Source of the DNA: Umbilicaria muhlenbergii
Lineage: Eukaryota; Ascomycota; Lecanoromycetes; Umbilicariales; Umbilicariaceae
Length of the DNA stretch: 64,000 nucleotides
Assembly: GCA_000611775.1 (NCBI GenBank)
Contig: KK106984.1
Coordinates: 2,791,506-2,855,505 of the forward strand
Reading direction: 5' to 3'
How positions within the stretch are numbered: position 1 is the stretch's first letter; each line of letters opens with the position of its first letter. The notes below the pieces were generated by a model. That model made no database searches. It saw nothing but the letters and a program-made list of their open reading frames with translations, and had not been told where the DNA came from. A program made the position numbers and the translations under genes. Positions 1 to 11,168 of this stretch are shown one piece after another.

Positions 1-452
1 GAGTGGTCATCCATGGTGGGGGGGCAGTCACATCAATTCATGGCAGTATGGAGCACGAAAAGGAGGTCTATTTTGAATAATTAATTAACTAATTATGGTA
101 TGAAGCCTGCATTTGCTCAATTGCTAGCGTAGTTCAGTGACTGAGCAAATATGCTCAGTCGCTGAGCATATTTAAGTTTTGAACTCGCCTACATTTACAT
201 ATATGGTTAGGGCGGTGTTTTGACCTCTCGCGAAAACCCTTGCTGCATATGCTCAAAAACAATACAGGGGTGGCTAAATCCCTCTAATGCATTTACTCCG
301 AGTAGTTTGCTCCTCGCCTAGCGTACATCCGCTCCTGTCAACGGTCGAATTAATGCCGGCTTTCTAGAGTGCAGTCATCGATTATATTTGACTATATTCC
401 GTCCATATATGTATATAGAGTACAGATACGAAAGGCCTGGAGACCTTGTGCC
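1..452. other. Intergenic, 3' side of nitrilase
   Basis: No coding region is supported here. It is the downstream flank of the leftward nitrilase gene. The only structure seen is a pair of overlapping hairpins built from TGAGCA/TGCTCA units at 139-170, listed separately. Confidence 0.6.
139..170. repeat. Two overlapping perfect hairpins
   Basis: GACTGAGCA (139-147) and its exact complement TGCTCAGTC (152-160) flank a 4-base loop. TATGCTCAG (150-158) and CTGAGCATA (162-170) form a second 9-bp stem with a 3-base loop. The middle arm is shared, so the two hairpins are mutually exclusive. It could be a 3' UTR or terminator structure of the nitrilase gene, or a dimeric factor binding site; neither is shown. 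Confidence 0.6.
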
Positions 453-1758
453 CTACGGTGGCGGGTTTAGGTCCAACCCTTCCACCGTCAGCTTGAATGC
501 ATCGTTCCTCGAATAGCTGCCAGCCACGTCGAGATCAAGTCGGCCCCTTTCGCAGTCTTCAAAGTCGACCTCGACGGCGAGGATTCCGCCATCTTCGACA
601 TTCCATAGCGGCCCGGCCAAAACTTCGCCCATAGGACTAATGATGCATGAGCCTCCTTGACTTACAAATTCGTCGTCCTCATCAGTCGGTGAGGTCCCTC
701 CCGTTGCTACATCCGGCTCTTGCTCCACTACTACTTCTTCGCTATTCCTCAACGGTGATGAGCCGTTGACCACGTTTTTCAACTGCTCTGTGTTAGAGAC
801 CTTTTGATCAGGCGACGGCCATGTAATTTCATGGTTGTCTTTTGTCTTCGTGGTCACTGACTTGCGTCTGTTCGACGTCGCGGTGGTCGACCGAGGTTCG
901 CTACCCTTCTGATCCAACTTGGAGGGAGGCTCGCCCCTGATCCACGGCGGTAAATTCTTCCTTCGCATGCACTGGTTCGCACTCAACACCACTGCCCGAC
1001 CTTCACCTGCAATGGTCCTCATGAGTGGCAGCCAAGTATCCCTAGCATCAGCTGTTGGTGCTAGGTATAGATTGACGTTCTGCGAATAAAGGCTCATTCT
1101 CAACAATGGCATATAGTTCTCCCAGCAAATTGCCGCCGCGAGTATAAGTTTGACGCCTGCAATCGTGGTCGTGATCGCTTTCAGTGTTGAGGGCGAGCCT
1201 TGAGCCCATATCAATCGCTCACTGCCCGTCGGCATGACTTTCCGCCTCTTTCCGAGTACACCTTCCTTAGGACACACATAAAGCACAGCACAGTATAAGC
1301 TCCCACCCGCCCTCTCAACCACTCCTGTTACCACAAACACGCCTGTCTTTCTAGCTATCTGTTCCAGCGCCTCTCTTGTGCCGTCACCCCTCCACTCGCT
1401 TCCCTTCGCATTCGGCAGCTTCTTTTGAACCCAGTCATCTCCGGCTCCTGCTGGCGTGTCGCCAAGGTCTACTGCGCTGTGGAAATACTGCAGGAATTGC
1501 TCTCTTCCCGAATTGGTGCGAGCGCCGACTGCGGCCCCAAAGCTGCAGGTTCGGGGATATCTTTAGGTTCTAGATCAGCAATGGTAATACACAGAGGGCA
1601 ATCAGTATGTACCCGCCAAGGTAAGCTTCTGGGAAGAGAATGAGATGGACTCCGGCCTTGGCAGCAGAGTGGGTGGTTGCGGAAAGCGCGGAGAGGGTTT
1701 CACTGGTGGAAGACAGGGTGCGCGACTGGGCGACAGCGAGCTTGAGTTTTTGCGGCAT
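453..1758 (-). CDS. Nitrilase (carbon-nitrogen hydrolase)
   Basis: Predicted 417-residue cytosolic nitrilase, hydrolysing nitriles to carboxylic acid and ammonia. Exons are 1613-1758 and 453-1560 on the minus strand, with a 52-bp intron (donor gtacat, acceptor aaag). The Glu-Lys-Cys triad is visible: Glu44 in LFPEAYLGG, Lys156 in RRKVMPTG and Cys194 in [10 protein letters not shown]. Splicing restores [12 protein letters not shown], a stretch typical of fungal nitrilases. Between the catalytic Cys region and the C-terminal motif [16 protein letters not shown] lies a polar, acidic insert of about 80 residues (approx. 258-340) that bacterial enzymes lack. The substrate cannot be read from sequence. 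The start codon fits the usual short N-terminus before the first beta strand (KLAVAQ). Confidence 0.9.
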
Positions 1759-2564
1759 GATGTTTACGGATGAATTGGAGTGTCAGTATGGTGTCACTTG
1801 CTCTTAAATACTACGGGTAAGTGGGGTGCCCAGCATCACGTAGAACACGTGGAGAGACCGATGCGGGGCAAAGCTGGGACCGAGGTAGTGACTGCGTTCA
1901 GTTCTAGGTAGGTTAAGTATAGGCACAGAAGTAAGGTAACAAGGGTAACAACCATTGTTTAGGGTTTCTTTAGGACGTCGTTGATTTCTCAAAGGCCAGA
2001 AGACATTTGAATAACATCAAGTGTGTACCAGTTACTAGCCTTTCAACCGTACCGTCTCGTGCTCTTTATTGAACGATCAGGGCGATCCCTAAGGTAAGCT
2101 AGGCTAGGGACTGCCAGTCATCCTAGGCCGGCGCCTGGTAGACCGTATTCGTGAAGGCGAGCCCTGTGTTCAACGACTGGCCATAGTGACTGACGCACTC
2201 TGTGCCGGAACGCATCGCAATATCCTGACAGCATTTGTCTCGACCGATAAATTACAAGCTTACGTCTTGGAGCGAAGAAGAGACGATCTCGTACTCAAAG
2301 ACCGTCGAATATTGCTCTTGTCTCATGCATATAGCACCAGTGGAGTTATTGCATCCAGCTCAAGATCAAGCGATGGGGTAGACGGAAGATCGAGCGAGGC
2401 AAGAGACGTAAGATTTCACATAACATTGTTACCGGATGACCTACAGCGCCTCAAGGTCAAACACCCCGTTTAATTGGTGGGTATATTACTCCTTTTTACA
2501 CGCCACTATGCATCTCCAGTCCCAGTGGCAACGAGAACCCCATCAAGGTGCACAGTGCGACTAC
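1759..2564. other. Intergenic, nitrilase promoter and Rse1 3' flank
   Basis: This holds the upstream region of the nitrilase gene and the downstream flank of rse1. Small ORFs here (for example 2186-2473 plus) show no family features or splice support. I see nothing else. Confidence 0.6.
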
Positions 2565-5500
2565 TCAATAGGCAACCCTCGTCCTCATCTCCTATTAGAT
2601 AGTCAGCTCAGCTCAATGGCGGGAGTGTACAGGTCGCACTTACGGAGATCTTCCGCTCAATTTCTCTAACAGACCGATCCAACTCACCAGCAATCATTGC
2701 TTTTTTGTCATTCGGCAGAAGAGCGTATCGCTCGCACACTGGATTCGTTAGTTTCCGCAGGCCAGAGTACTCTTGATGAGGAGAATCTTACAGTCCCCAT
2801 CGATCACTCCCTTAACCGGCACGTAATAACTTCGATAAATAAGATGATCCCTTCCAGCTAGTGGGGCATCCTCGCTGCGCAAATGCTGTTCTAAACTCTG
2901 AAAGAAATCCACATCCTCACGGCTAACAAAGGGTATTAGAATGCCCAAAGTCCCCTGCAGACCCGACCAAACCAGGACGTCTCGGCCGCCAGCGACCAGT
3001 TGCGTTTTCTGCAAGCTTGTGGGCACATCCTGAGGAAAGAAATGGGTCATAAGTGACAAGCGATTGGGGGCGCCTTGGAGGTATTGCCGCTCGTGGATCA
3101 GATGTGCCCCGGAGCCATCTTCATCAGCTTCCTCGGACGCCTTTTGTGGACATCGTAATAGCCAAAGATTACCAAACTTGTCGCCGCCAGCGACCGTTTC
3201 GTAGTCGACCATGGTTGTGCAAGTCGTCCATCGTGCGATGACATCATCGACAAAGGGAATCAGGCGATTCTCCTGGTACTTGTAGACTACATAAACCACG
3301 GATTCCTGAACATCGCTGACAATGATACGACTTCCCTGGGTTTGTAAGCCCACGACGAGATTGGGTACGACTTGTGCTTGACATTTGCGGAGTAGCTGCT
3401 TCATGCCCAGATCGAAGATGCGGAGATCAGTACCAATACCAGCCAGGAGACGACCTTGGAAGCCAAGTAGAGCAAGCGGTGGCTCCTCTACTTTGGTCTT
3501 GTGTATAAACTCAAGTTCTTTGCCATCTTCTTGGAAGCGATAAACATGGATAAAGCCGGCACTGAACGACCGTGGACTAACCACCATATCTTTGCTAGTG
3601 CCAACTACAAGGAACGTCTCGTCGTCTTGACTGGAGAATGATACGGTGGCTATACTCACAGCGGCTTCATTTTCATCTAAATCGATTTGTTGAAGTGTTC
3701 CCTTGGCATTCACTGGATCAACCACATGAATGCAGGATGCCCAATGACCTTGCGCTCGAGGATAGCCAAACTCTTCAGGGGGTAGCACCACTCCATCGCC
3801 GTTGACAACGGTGGAGTCATTAAGAAGACGTTGTTTAGTGGATGGCGAAAGTGTATTGTTGTCTGATTCGATGACATAGAAAAGAGGTTGCTCGGGATGC
3901 CGGACGAATTTGCGCGGCGTATATGTCAATGGTATTGATTGTTGTAGAAGATTATTTCCCAGCCTCTCAATGGAGAAAATCCTGCGCGTCAGAGAATTAG
4001 CAGATGTGATGAGGTGTAAAGGCAAGGTCAACAGAGGGTTTGCAGCGTAAGGCTCAGAAGGAACAATTGGAATTTAAAACATTTGCTTCCTCATGGTCGA
4101 TTAACGACGTTAGGAAAGAGCATAGTAAGATCATCATAGAGAACGCATTAAAGGATCATTCCTGACATGACTGATAGGGCTATTACCTACCTCAAGTTTT
4201 GTCCTTGAATGCCGACCATGCCCTCGGGACATTGTTCGCTGCTGAAATTCCAGCCCCATTCCAAGCCAACATAATTCAATGGTGTGAGCGTGAAGCCTTT
4301 GGTCTGGGGATCAGAATAACCGAGCCAAGGCCGGGAGCTCAAAGCAAGGACAGCCGGTTGACCTTTCACAGAGACTCGGAAGAGCTTCGCGGGCTTAGGG
4401 CCGAGAAACCGCGTTCGCGTGTCTGATAACTCGCCGGTGACCTCATCCAAGACTGTGCGAAGATAGACTCCAGAGTATAATCCGATGTGCAAGTAGAGTG
4501 TCGAGCCACCGGAAGTCGAGTCCGCCATGGCCATGATTGAGAGGGCGGACGGAGCAGATGTGAGGGCTTGAACAGACTTGTTCTCTAATGTAGAGTCAGG
4601 GTCCAAGCTGAGAATTCTCACGGTCGAGTCATCGCAACCGACAGCGAGGAACTGACTCCGCACGCGGCCTTCAGGGACCTCTCCAAGGCTCAAGCAGGTG
4701 ACGGTACCGCTCATCTCCCGCTTTTCATCGTATTCTGCGAGTGAACCATCGGAGTCCATCTCAAAGTATACAATTTCACCGGAGCTGAGTGCCACAGCTA
4801 CCTGCCGTTCGTTTGTCGTCGCTGCGACAATGGAGCGGTGCTGTGGTGCTGGCCACTCGTTAACCCGGCGATCAGCACGGATATGCCGTATACCCTTGGG
4901 ATGGACCTGGATCAAAGCATCTTCGCCCAGTTGCTGAACCGCAAGTGTGGGGGCCGACGATAGAAAGCCTGTGTCTGTAACCTCTTCTACCGTTTCACCT
5001 ATGCTGAGAACAAGAGTTCCGTTGGTAAAGGATAAAACTATATAGGCATCATATTGATCTCCACGGGTAATCTTAGTCGTCCACACCGCAGAGGGTACGC
5101 TGGGCAACTCGGAATCGACAATATCGTTGACCTCCAAGCCGTGCTTAATCGTCCGGAACGTGCTACGTGCACCAGTCCCACAAATAGAATAAATCTGGGG
5201 CGCGTCTTCATCCGTTAGGTTGGCCACTTTGCAGTCCATAAGAGGGTTCATAGAGTCAATGCTTTCAACGAGGTTGACATTCTCTGCACCGCGGGGATGG
5301 AAATATACTGGAGTGTAGGGTTCTGTTGGATCCGCGGGGAAAGAGTCGGAATCGAATTCCGTCTCGTTGTCATCGTCTCCCAGCTTTTCGAATTGGTAGA
5401 AATGATGATTCCCGGTCTCGCTGGCGACGAAGAGAAAACCGCTCTTCAAGATGCACAGGCTGGACGCTATCGGCACTGTATCAAAGTACTTTATCTTCAA

Positions 5501-6645
5501 CTTTTTGACTTCACCGGTCGGCTGTCCGCTTTCGTCTTCGACCATGTCCAAAGTTACTTTGAAAAGATCTCCATCATCACTCTGAAGTAGGAAAAAGAAC
5601 GCCCCCCTCATCTTGTGCATCACCCCAGAGATAATGTAGCGTTTTCGCTCAGGATTCTCGGTTGCCCCTCTGCGACGCGGTATGGCAACCCGGAATGCAT
5701 CTTGATTCGAGTGTCGGTAAGTGATATTGTCTTGACCACAGACAAGGACTCCACTTGGCCCGTCAGCGCCGCCAGGTACCTGGAAAAGCATCGTTGCAGT
5801 ACGATCTACAGGATCGCTCCACTTCCGGACCACATGATTCAAACCAAGATCAAGTTCGTAATATACCAACGATTTCTCAATGTCCTCGAAGGCCTGCCCG
5901 GTGGGATCTTGGTCGCTTTCCGTATAATCCACCTCTAGGGCTGCGAAAATAGGATTTTCATATCCAACATCAAGACCAACAAGTGCGAACACCAGCGTCT
6001 GAGGTTTGTGCGCCTCAAGCGGCGAAGATATCGTCAACTCAGCCTGCGCATTCCGATTTAGAACGTAGACAAGCTTATTTTTCTCGACCGAAGCTATCAG
6101 GCATGCCCTACCCTTTGGGTCCACCGCAAGATACTGTCCAGGAATCACTCGCCGTACGCCTGATTTGCCAAAGGTCTCGAGGTGCAGTCGATTGAAGCGA
6201 TTCTGGGATGCAACATATTCGATAATGGTGATCCGACCAGAGTCCGAGCCTATAATGATGTAATCTATAGCACAGTCTCAGCGCAATTCATCATGTCTCC
6301 CTTCAAGGCAGCGGTTCCGCCCTCTCCGATGTTTGTCGAACTGCCCGCCATACAACGAATCACTAAACGTAGCCTTCAAAGCCAACAGAGCTGAAACTCA
6401 CCTTTGTTGCTGCCCGCTAGTCTAAAAGCTGCCAAGGTCCTAATGATCCCAAATACGTCTTGTGAGAGGATGGTAGTAATCTTCCCTTGGGTGGGATCCG
6501 GTCTGTGGATGGTTAGGCGTGACCCGGACGCCGTCACAATTTGCTGTTCCTTCGTCCCAGCGAACTGGCCGAGAATTGCTTGTGTTATAGATGAAGGGGG
6601 CTGGATGGTGAGCGAGTACATGAACATCGAAGAGGTCGTCGCCAT
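2565..6645 (-). CDS. rse1: Pre-mRNA splicing factor Rse1 (SF3b130/SAP130)
   Basis: Large WD-type beta-propeller subunit of the U2 snRNP SF3b complex, acting in branch-site recognition in the nucleus. Five exons: 6402-6645, 4191-6264, 3982 side 2792-3981, 2644-2738 and 2565-2591, giving 1209 residues, the usual family length. The N-terminus starts [17 protein letters not shown], as in fungal Rse1, followed by [31 protein letters not shown] and [17 protein letters not shown]. The C-terminal CPSF_A-type domain includes [20 protein letters not shown]. Two introns of 53 and 52 bp near the 3' end are needed to recover the conserved tail [19 protein letters not shown] and the ending SEMRTRVAY; the last exon has only 27 coding bases. 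It is divergently transcribed from mss51 across 348 bp. Confidence 0.97.
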
Positions 6646-6993
6646 GGTGGGCTATCAGTGGCCCAGAGGCCCTCAGAGCCTGGGCTACACTTTCGCGAGC
6701 TGCTGCTTATGTGGACGCAGGACGCCTGATACCAAGTGCTGTGCTCAACGCAGACCGTTTCACCAAAGCCACTTTAGAAGCTTACGCTTTCGGCGAATGG
6801 GCGACCTTGATTGTGAAACAGAGTGTTGTTGATGCGATGTTGAAGTCGTCGAATAGCATGCCTGGAGAATTTTGGAAGTCTGCAAGGTTGAGTCTCGCTT
6901 GTGATTGGTTGTTGCGCGATCCGCGACGTCAAGGATAGTTGAAGCTCATACATCGTAAACCTAGCATCTGAACATACAATTCAGGTCGATACG
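6646..6993. promoter_or_regulatory. Shared divergent promoter rse1/mss51
   Basis: This 348-bp stretch separates the start codons of two divergently transcribed housekeeping genes, so it must hold both promoters. I see no strong TATA box. Small ORFs here overlap the 5' leaders and are not supported. Confidence 0.6.
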
Positions 6994-8652
6994 ATGCAGC
7001 AAGGATACACTTGTCAGAGATGTCTGAACAGTCTGAGAAGTAGCTTTAGCGTTGGACGGACATCACGAAAGCTTCGTCCTATTCCAACCCGCAGATGGAT
7101 TTCTACACCTAGCAAGCAGTCTCCGGAAGCAACAGGACACTCGAAACCTAGCCGCAATGCTCACCAGAGAAGGGCGATATCTTTCGAGTCTCAAGGCCAG
7201 TTTGTAAGGAATGAGCCAGTCCAGAACCCAACACCTAGCGGCCTCGAATCGACGCCTCTTCCTGAAGTCACTGGACGGGCATTACTGCAACCGAATAACC
7301 TCTTCCATTCCTTTTCGGACTCGCCATCACCGGAGATACGACGAAGGGCAGCTTTCATCAAGCAACATGCCTACTGTCCGCATCCTAGCCACCATCAAAC
7401 AAGAATGCCAGCAGCACCTCATGATCCCGAAGCACGAAAGGTAGCAGCTGGTTCTAGCTTGCCTCCCGCACACGTGAGATTCGAATGTCCGGACTGTGGT
7501 ATACCTGTCTCATGTTCAGAAGAGCACTGGGCCGATGACTATGAGTCGCACTTGGAGATATGCGATATGCTACGTGAGATCAATGAGGATGATCACGACC
7601 TGCGGTCAGGGCGTTTCTTCCCAGAGTTTGAGTACCCTGGACCGCAGATAGAGGAGGCTTTGGTCAACATGACGAACTGGGATACCTATCTGTATTCCAG
7701 AGAATACAGGGCAATCAACGAGGCACGGAGTATGCGGCAGGCAACTCGATTACTCACATATCCTGTAACCATCGGAAGCGTCTTGCACGAGCTCAGCCCA
7801 TATAGTATCAGGAAAGGCGGACGTCTCACGGTCGAAGGGCTGAAGAGCTTGAGTGGTAAGTCCAGTACTACGTGAGGTGGAAGAAGCTAAATATCTCAGC
7901 CCTGCGATATACTCTCCATCCGCCCCGGTCAGGTGCCGGTCCAGACATCAAGGGGCTCCGACCCAACCCTCCACCAGTGCGTATCTTTATTCTCGGCGCA
8001 CGAGCCGAGTCGTCCCTCCCTCGCGAGGTATGGGTGCAGCTCAGCCATTTATTCCCCCGCGTCTCTATTCACCTTATTTTTATTGGGCCTGAAAGCATGG
8101 CCAACCGCGACTCGGAATTTCCTCTTCCAGAGCGGACACCTGGAAATCCCTTCGGTGCTATTGTAGAAGCTAGGATCAGCCATCAGCTGAAGATCAGCAC
8201 CTTCGTCGACTACTATCATACTCTGCACCAGGCAGGATTGTTCTATCCTTACGACCCGTACTTCGATTGCTTTATGCTTTTCCACCCTGGTTTGGGCCAC
8301 CCGGCCAGCTCTCACGAGTGGGAAGAGACGGTACCACAACTGCTGGAGACCAAAGTACCAATAATATGTACTGGCTACACCGAATGGGATATGGCTAGGG
8401 ATCGTAAGTGGATCGAGGAGAAGGTTGGCGGCGAAGTTGATCTCCTGATGGAACCAGGAGAGAACAGGTTTAGGAGCCTACGGTGGGACCTGAATGATCT
8501 GGACCCCTCGGACATCACCTGCGGCAACTGGGGCATCTGGGCTTTCAGAGGAAAGAGGTATGTAACCAGTTTGTGTTTGGACTCGGAGTATTTTGAAGAG
8601 CGTGTAGCTCATATATCACAGATACGAGACCACGATGAGGGATATGGCATAG
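6994..8652 (+). CDS. mss51: Mss51, mitochondrial COX1 translation activator
   Basis: MYND-zinc-finger-related protein; in yeast Mss51 activates COX1 mRNA translation and chaperones nascent Cox1. Exons 6994-7855, 7900-8557 and 8622-8652 give 516 residues. The N-terminus is Arg/Ser-rich as in a mitochondrial presequence and starts MQQGYTCQRCLNSL. The zinc-finger region contains FECPDCGIPVSCSEEHW followed by SHLEICDMLREINEDDHD (approx. 165-205). The C-terminal Mss51 domain includes LRYTLHPPRSGAGP, VRIFILGARAES and GNWGIWAFRGKRYETTMRD. The 64-bp final intron restores the short conserved tail; without it the frame would run on to 8747. Two CP dipeptides (HAYCPHP, FECPDC) may match the heme-responsive motifs known in yeast Mss51. 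Confidence 0.92.
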
Positions 8653-8827
8653 TCAGCCCGTTAGATTCCATTGAAATATACTCAATCGGCTCTGAAGACA
8701 ATGGCAAACAATTGGCTACAAGCTTGACACTCAAGTCGTTACTCTAGCATTTTCATCATACAGTTTGCCTGGTGGCCACTCCGGGGCTGGAGCTGGCAGA
8801 AGTGCACAGATATCCTGCTCACCCAAG

Positions 8828-10008
8828 TCAGCGAACCCATTCCCACTGAACAGCAGGATCTTCACCTACCTTTCTCCTCTGCCTAAAATCACTATATAGC
8901 TTCAACCAAACGTCTTTGTCCCTGCAATTGGCAACGCCACCGACATCTCTACACTTCGGCACCATCTGCGATACCAGCGTGCCCGGCCACGAGATCCATG
9001 GTTTCGGCAGCGGCCAATCCGAGAAGTGAACTAAACTCGCCTCTTCAAGTACTCGCTCTGGATCCCACGCTTCATAATCATTGCCTAGGAAGTATTTATG
9101 GTCTCGTGATCTGAACTCCCCACTTAGAAGACCGTAGTGTTGATGTGGTAGTATCATTGCCGAGTCTCCGTAGACACGATCCAGGATCTCCATGTCGTAC
9201 TCATTCTCCTTCCTACCACTAGCGACCTCCATGAGTCTGCCCAACTCGAACTCGGACGGCTCCAGGAGTACGAACAGCGAAGTCAGAGTCCTGAGTTTGG
9301 GTAAGTGCCAATAAGCCCTCAGCATAGCCACCTGAGCTTTCGGGAGTAAGAACAACTCGTCCATATGCTTCAAGACCGTGACGTCCGAGTCGAAATGCAG
9401 GATCCGATCATACCCCGTCCGATTGAACGCCAGAAACTTGGTAATACTCGAATCCCACGTCTCGTCCTTCCTATCTTCTATCGCCCCCGGCCCCACATCA
9501 GCCCCCTCACATCCCCTCATCCCACGCCGCGAAGAAGAAACTCACTCTTCTCCGTCCGCACCTTCTGCACCTCCACCGGCACCAACTTCACCCCGAACCG
9601 ATCCCGCGCCATCACCAGCAACTGGCTGTCCCGATCCGTACTGTTCGCCACATGCAGATCCATCTCGCGCGGATACAGCAGCAGGCGATCGGCTCTGCTG
9701 CCGAGCCGCTGCAGGGCTTCGAAGACCATGATCGAGTTGCAGAGGTAGGGGCTGCTGGTTGCATATTGGCTGTAGGCGTAGCGGGACCAGTCGACGGAGC
9801 TGTAGCGGAGGGAGGGCGCGTGGTGGTGGTGGTGGGGTGAGAAGGGGCGGAGGTGGAGGGGGAGGAGGAAGTAGATTGTGAGGATTGTGAGGGAGGAGAG
9901 GAAGAGGGTGCGGAAGCGGAAGCGGAAGCAGAGGCGTGGGATGTGGTGGGATGTGGAGGCAGGCCGGAGCCGTGGCGACGAGGGCCAGGGGGTTGGGGAC
10001 GCATACAT
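8828..10008 (-). CDS. GT8 glycosyltransferase, Gnt1-like
   Basis: Predicted 369-residue type II Golgi protein of glycosyltransferase family 8 (glycogenin/GlcNAc-transferase-like). Exons 9546-10008 and 8828-9474, with a 71-bp intron (donor gtgagt). A membrane anchor, TLFLSSLTILTIYFLLPLHL, lies near residues 35-55 after an Arg/Pro-rich cytosolic tail. After splicing the sequence reads DETWDSSITKFLAFNRTGYD followed by ILHFDSDVTVL; the DSD at about 183-185 is the metal-binding DxD of the family. The C-terminal part has ASLVHFSDWPLPKPW, where the HxSD motif fits GT8. Donor and acceptor sugars are not predictable. Transcribed convergently with mss51, 175 bp apart. Confidence 0.85.
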
Positions 10009-11168
10009 GCCGGTGGGTTAGGGAGTGGGGAGGTAAGAGGAACTGGCATGCGCCATGGACATGATGTGCAACGGTTGATGAGGTCGAATCAAACTATTGT
10101 AGTGATCGCAATCACCCTTTTGATCCTCTTGATCGTGCATCCCGTTTGAGCTTCTCTGTGCTAGCTGCGAAGCCCCAAGACGGGTCGGCCCGAGGATGAT
10201 CCTTTGGATCCTTGGCGTGCTGTGGGCGTTGATGCGTGATGCACATGACGAACTGCCGGCATGAAATGATTATTACGAATTATTCCCTCTTCATGTTTCT
10301 GTGTAGTGATTTGTTGACCTTATGGCTCAGCTAGGTGTTGCAGCGTGAAGCCGTTCAACATAGCGAAAATTGAACATGGGAACACCAACCGGTTCCTGAA
10401 CCCCGTTTTAACCCCTTTTCGCACCCATTTGACCTTCAACAACCACCTGATTCTCCACCCCAGTTCAACCCCGTGAGTCAAGACTTTTTGATGGTAGCTA
10501 GTGTTGCCATTGGAGTATAGATACCAGAGGTTTATATGACGAGATATCACTCCGACTATATATAGTAGCATTTTCAGAGGAGGGTGTCGCTTTTCAAAGC
10601 TATGACGTCCGACGTTAGGGCAAGCGTCCCGAATCGGGTGTTTTTACCGAATCGAGAACTTAGCGCTTGTGCTTGCAGAAAGTGATTGCTTCTGCTACCT
10701 CATGCTACACATCGAAACTAGGCGTGCTAAGAACACCCCAAAGACCCCATGATCAGCTACAATGTAATGGTCTAAACACTGTAGCATAACGTCAACTTAT
10801 GATCTCCGCAGACAAACACATGCGAGTAAACCGACGAGAAGCAGAACTTTTAGGTAACATCAACGCGGCAGTAGAAAGTTGACACCAAGACTGAGAAGAC
10901 ACGCAGAAGGGTGCCAGACCATGCCTTTCTGATTTTCTACCATGATCAAAAGTACCTTCCGAGTGGTATAACTCCAACCATTGAGCAGAAGCTTAGTGGG
11001 ATCGGGGTTTTTCTTCTGATACATGGGACCCTCAAGCATGTCGAAAGGATATCAATTGGACTGAGACTACCTTTACTGGCCGTGACCCTCTCCGAATTCG
11101 TGTTTCCAGAATTGCGTCCTGCGAAACACATATGTTAGTCGAAAGCGACCAAAGGGCTTTACCATGTC
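10009..11168. other. Intergenic region
   Basis: About 1.2 kb between the 5' end of the GT8 gene and the 3' end of the F-box-like gene. Short ORFs on both strands lack domain or splice support. Nothing else is recognised. Confidence 0.55.

Noticed and set aside
2186-2669. ORFs of 77-95 codons on the plus strand
   Set aside because: No domain or signal peptide, irregular composition; they overlap the 3' exons of rse1.
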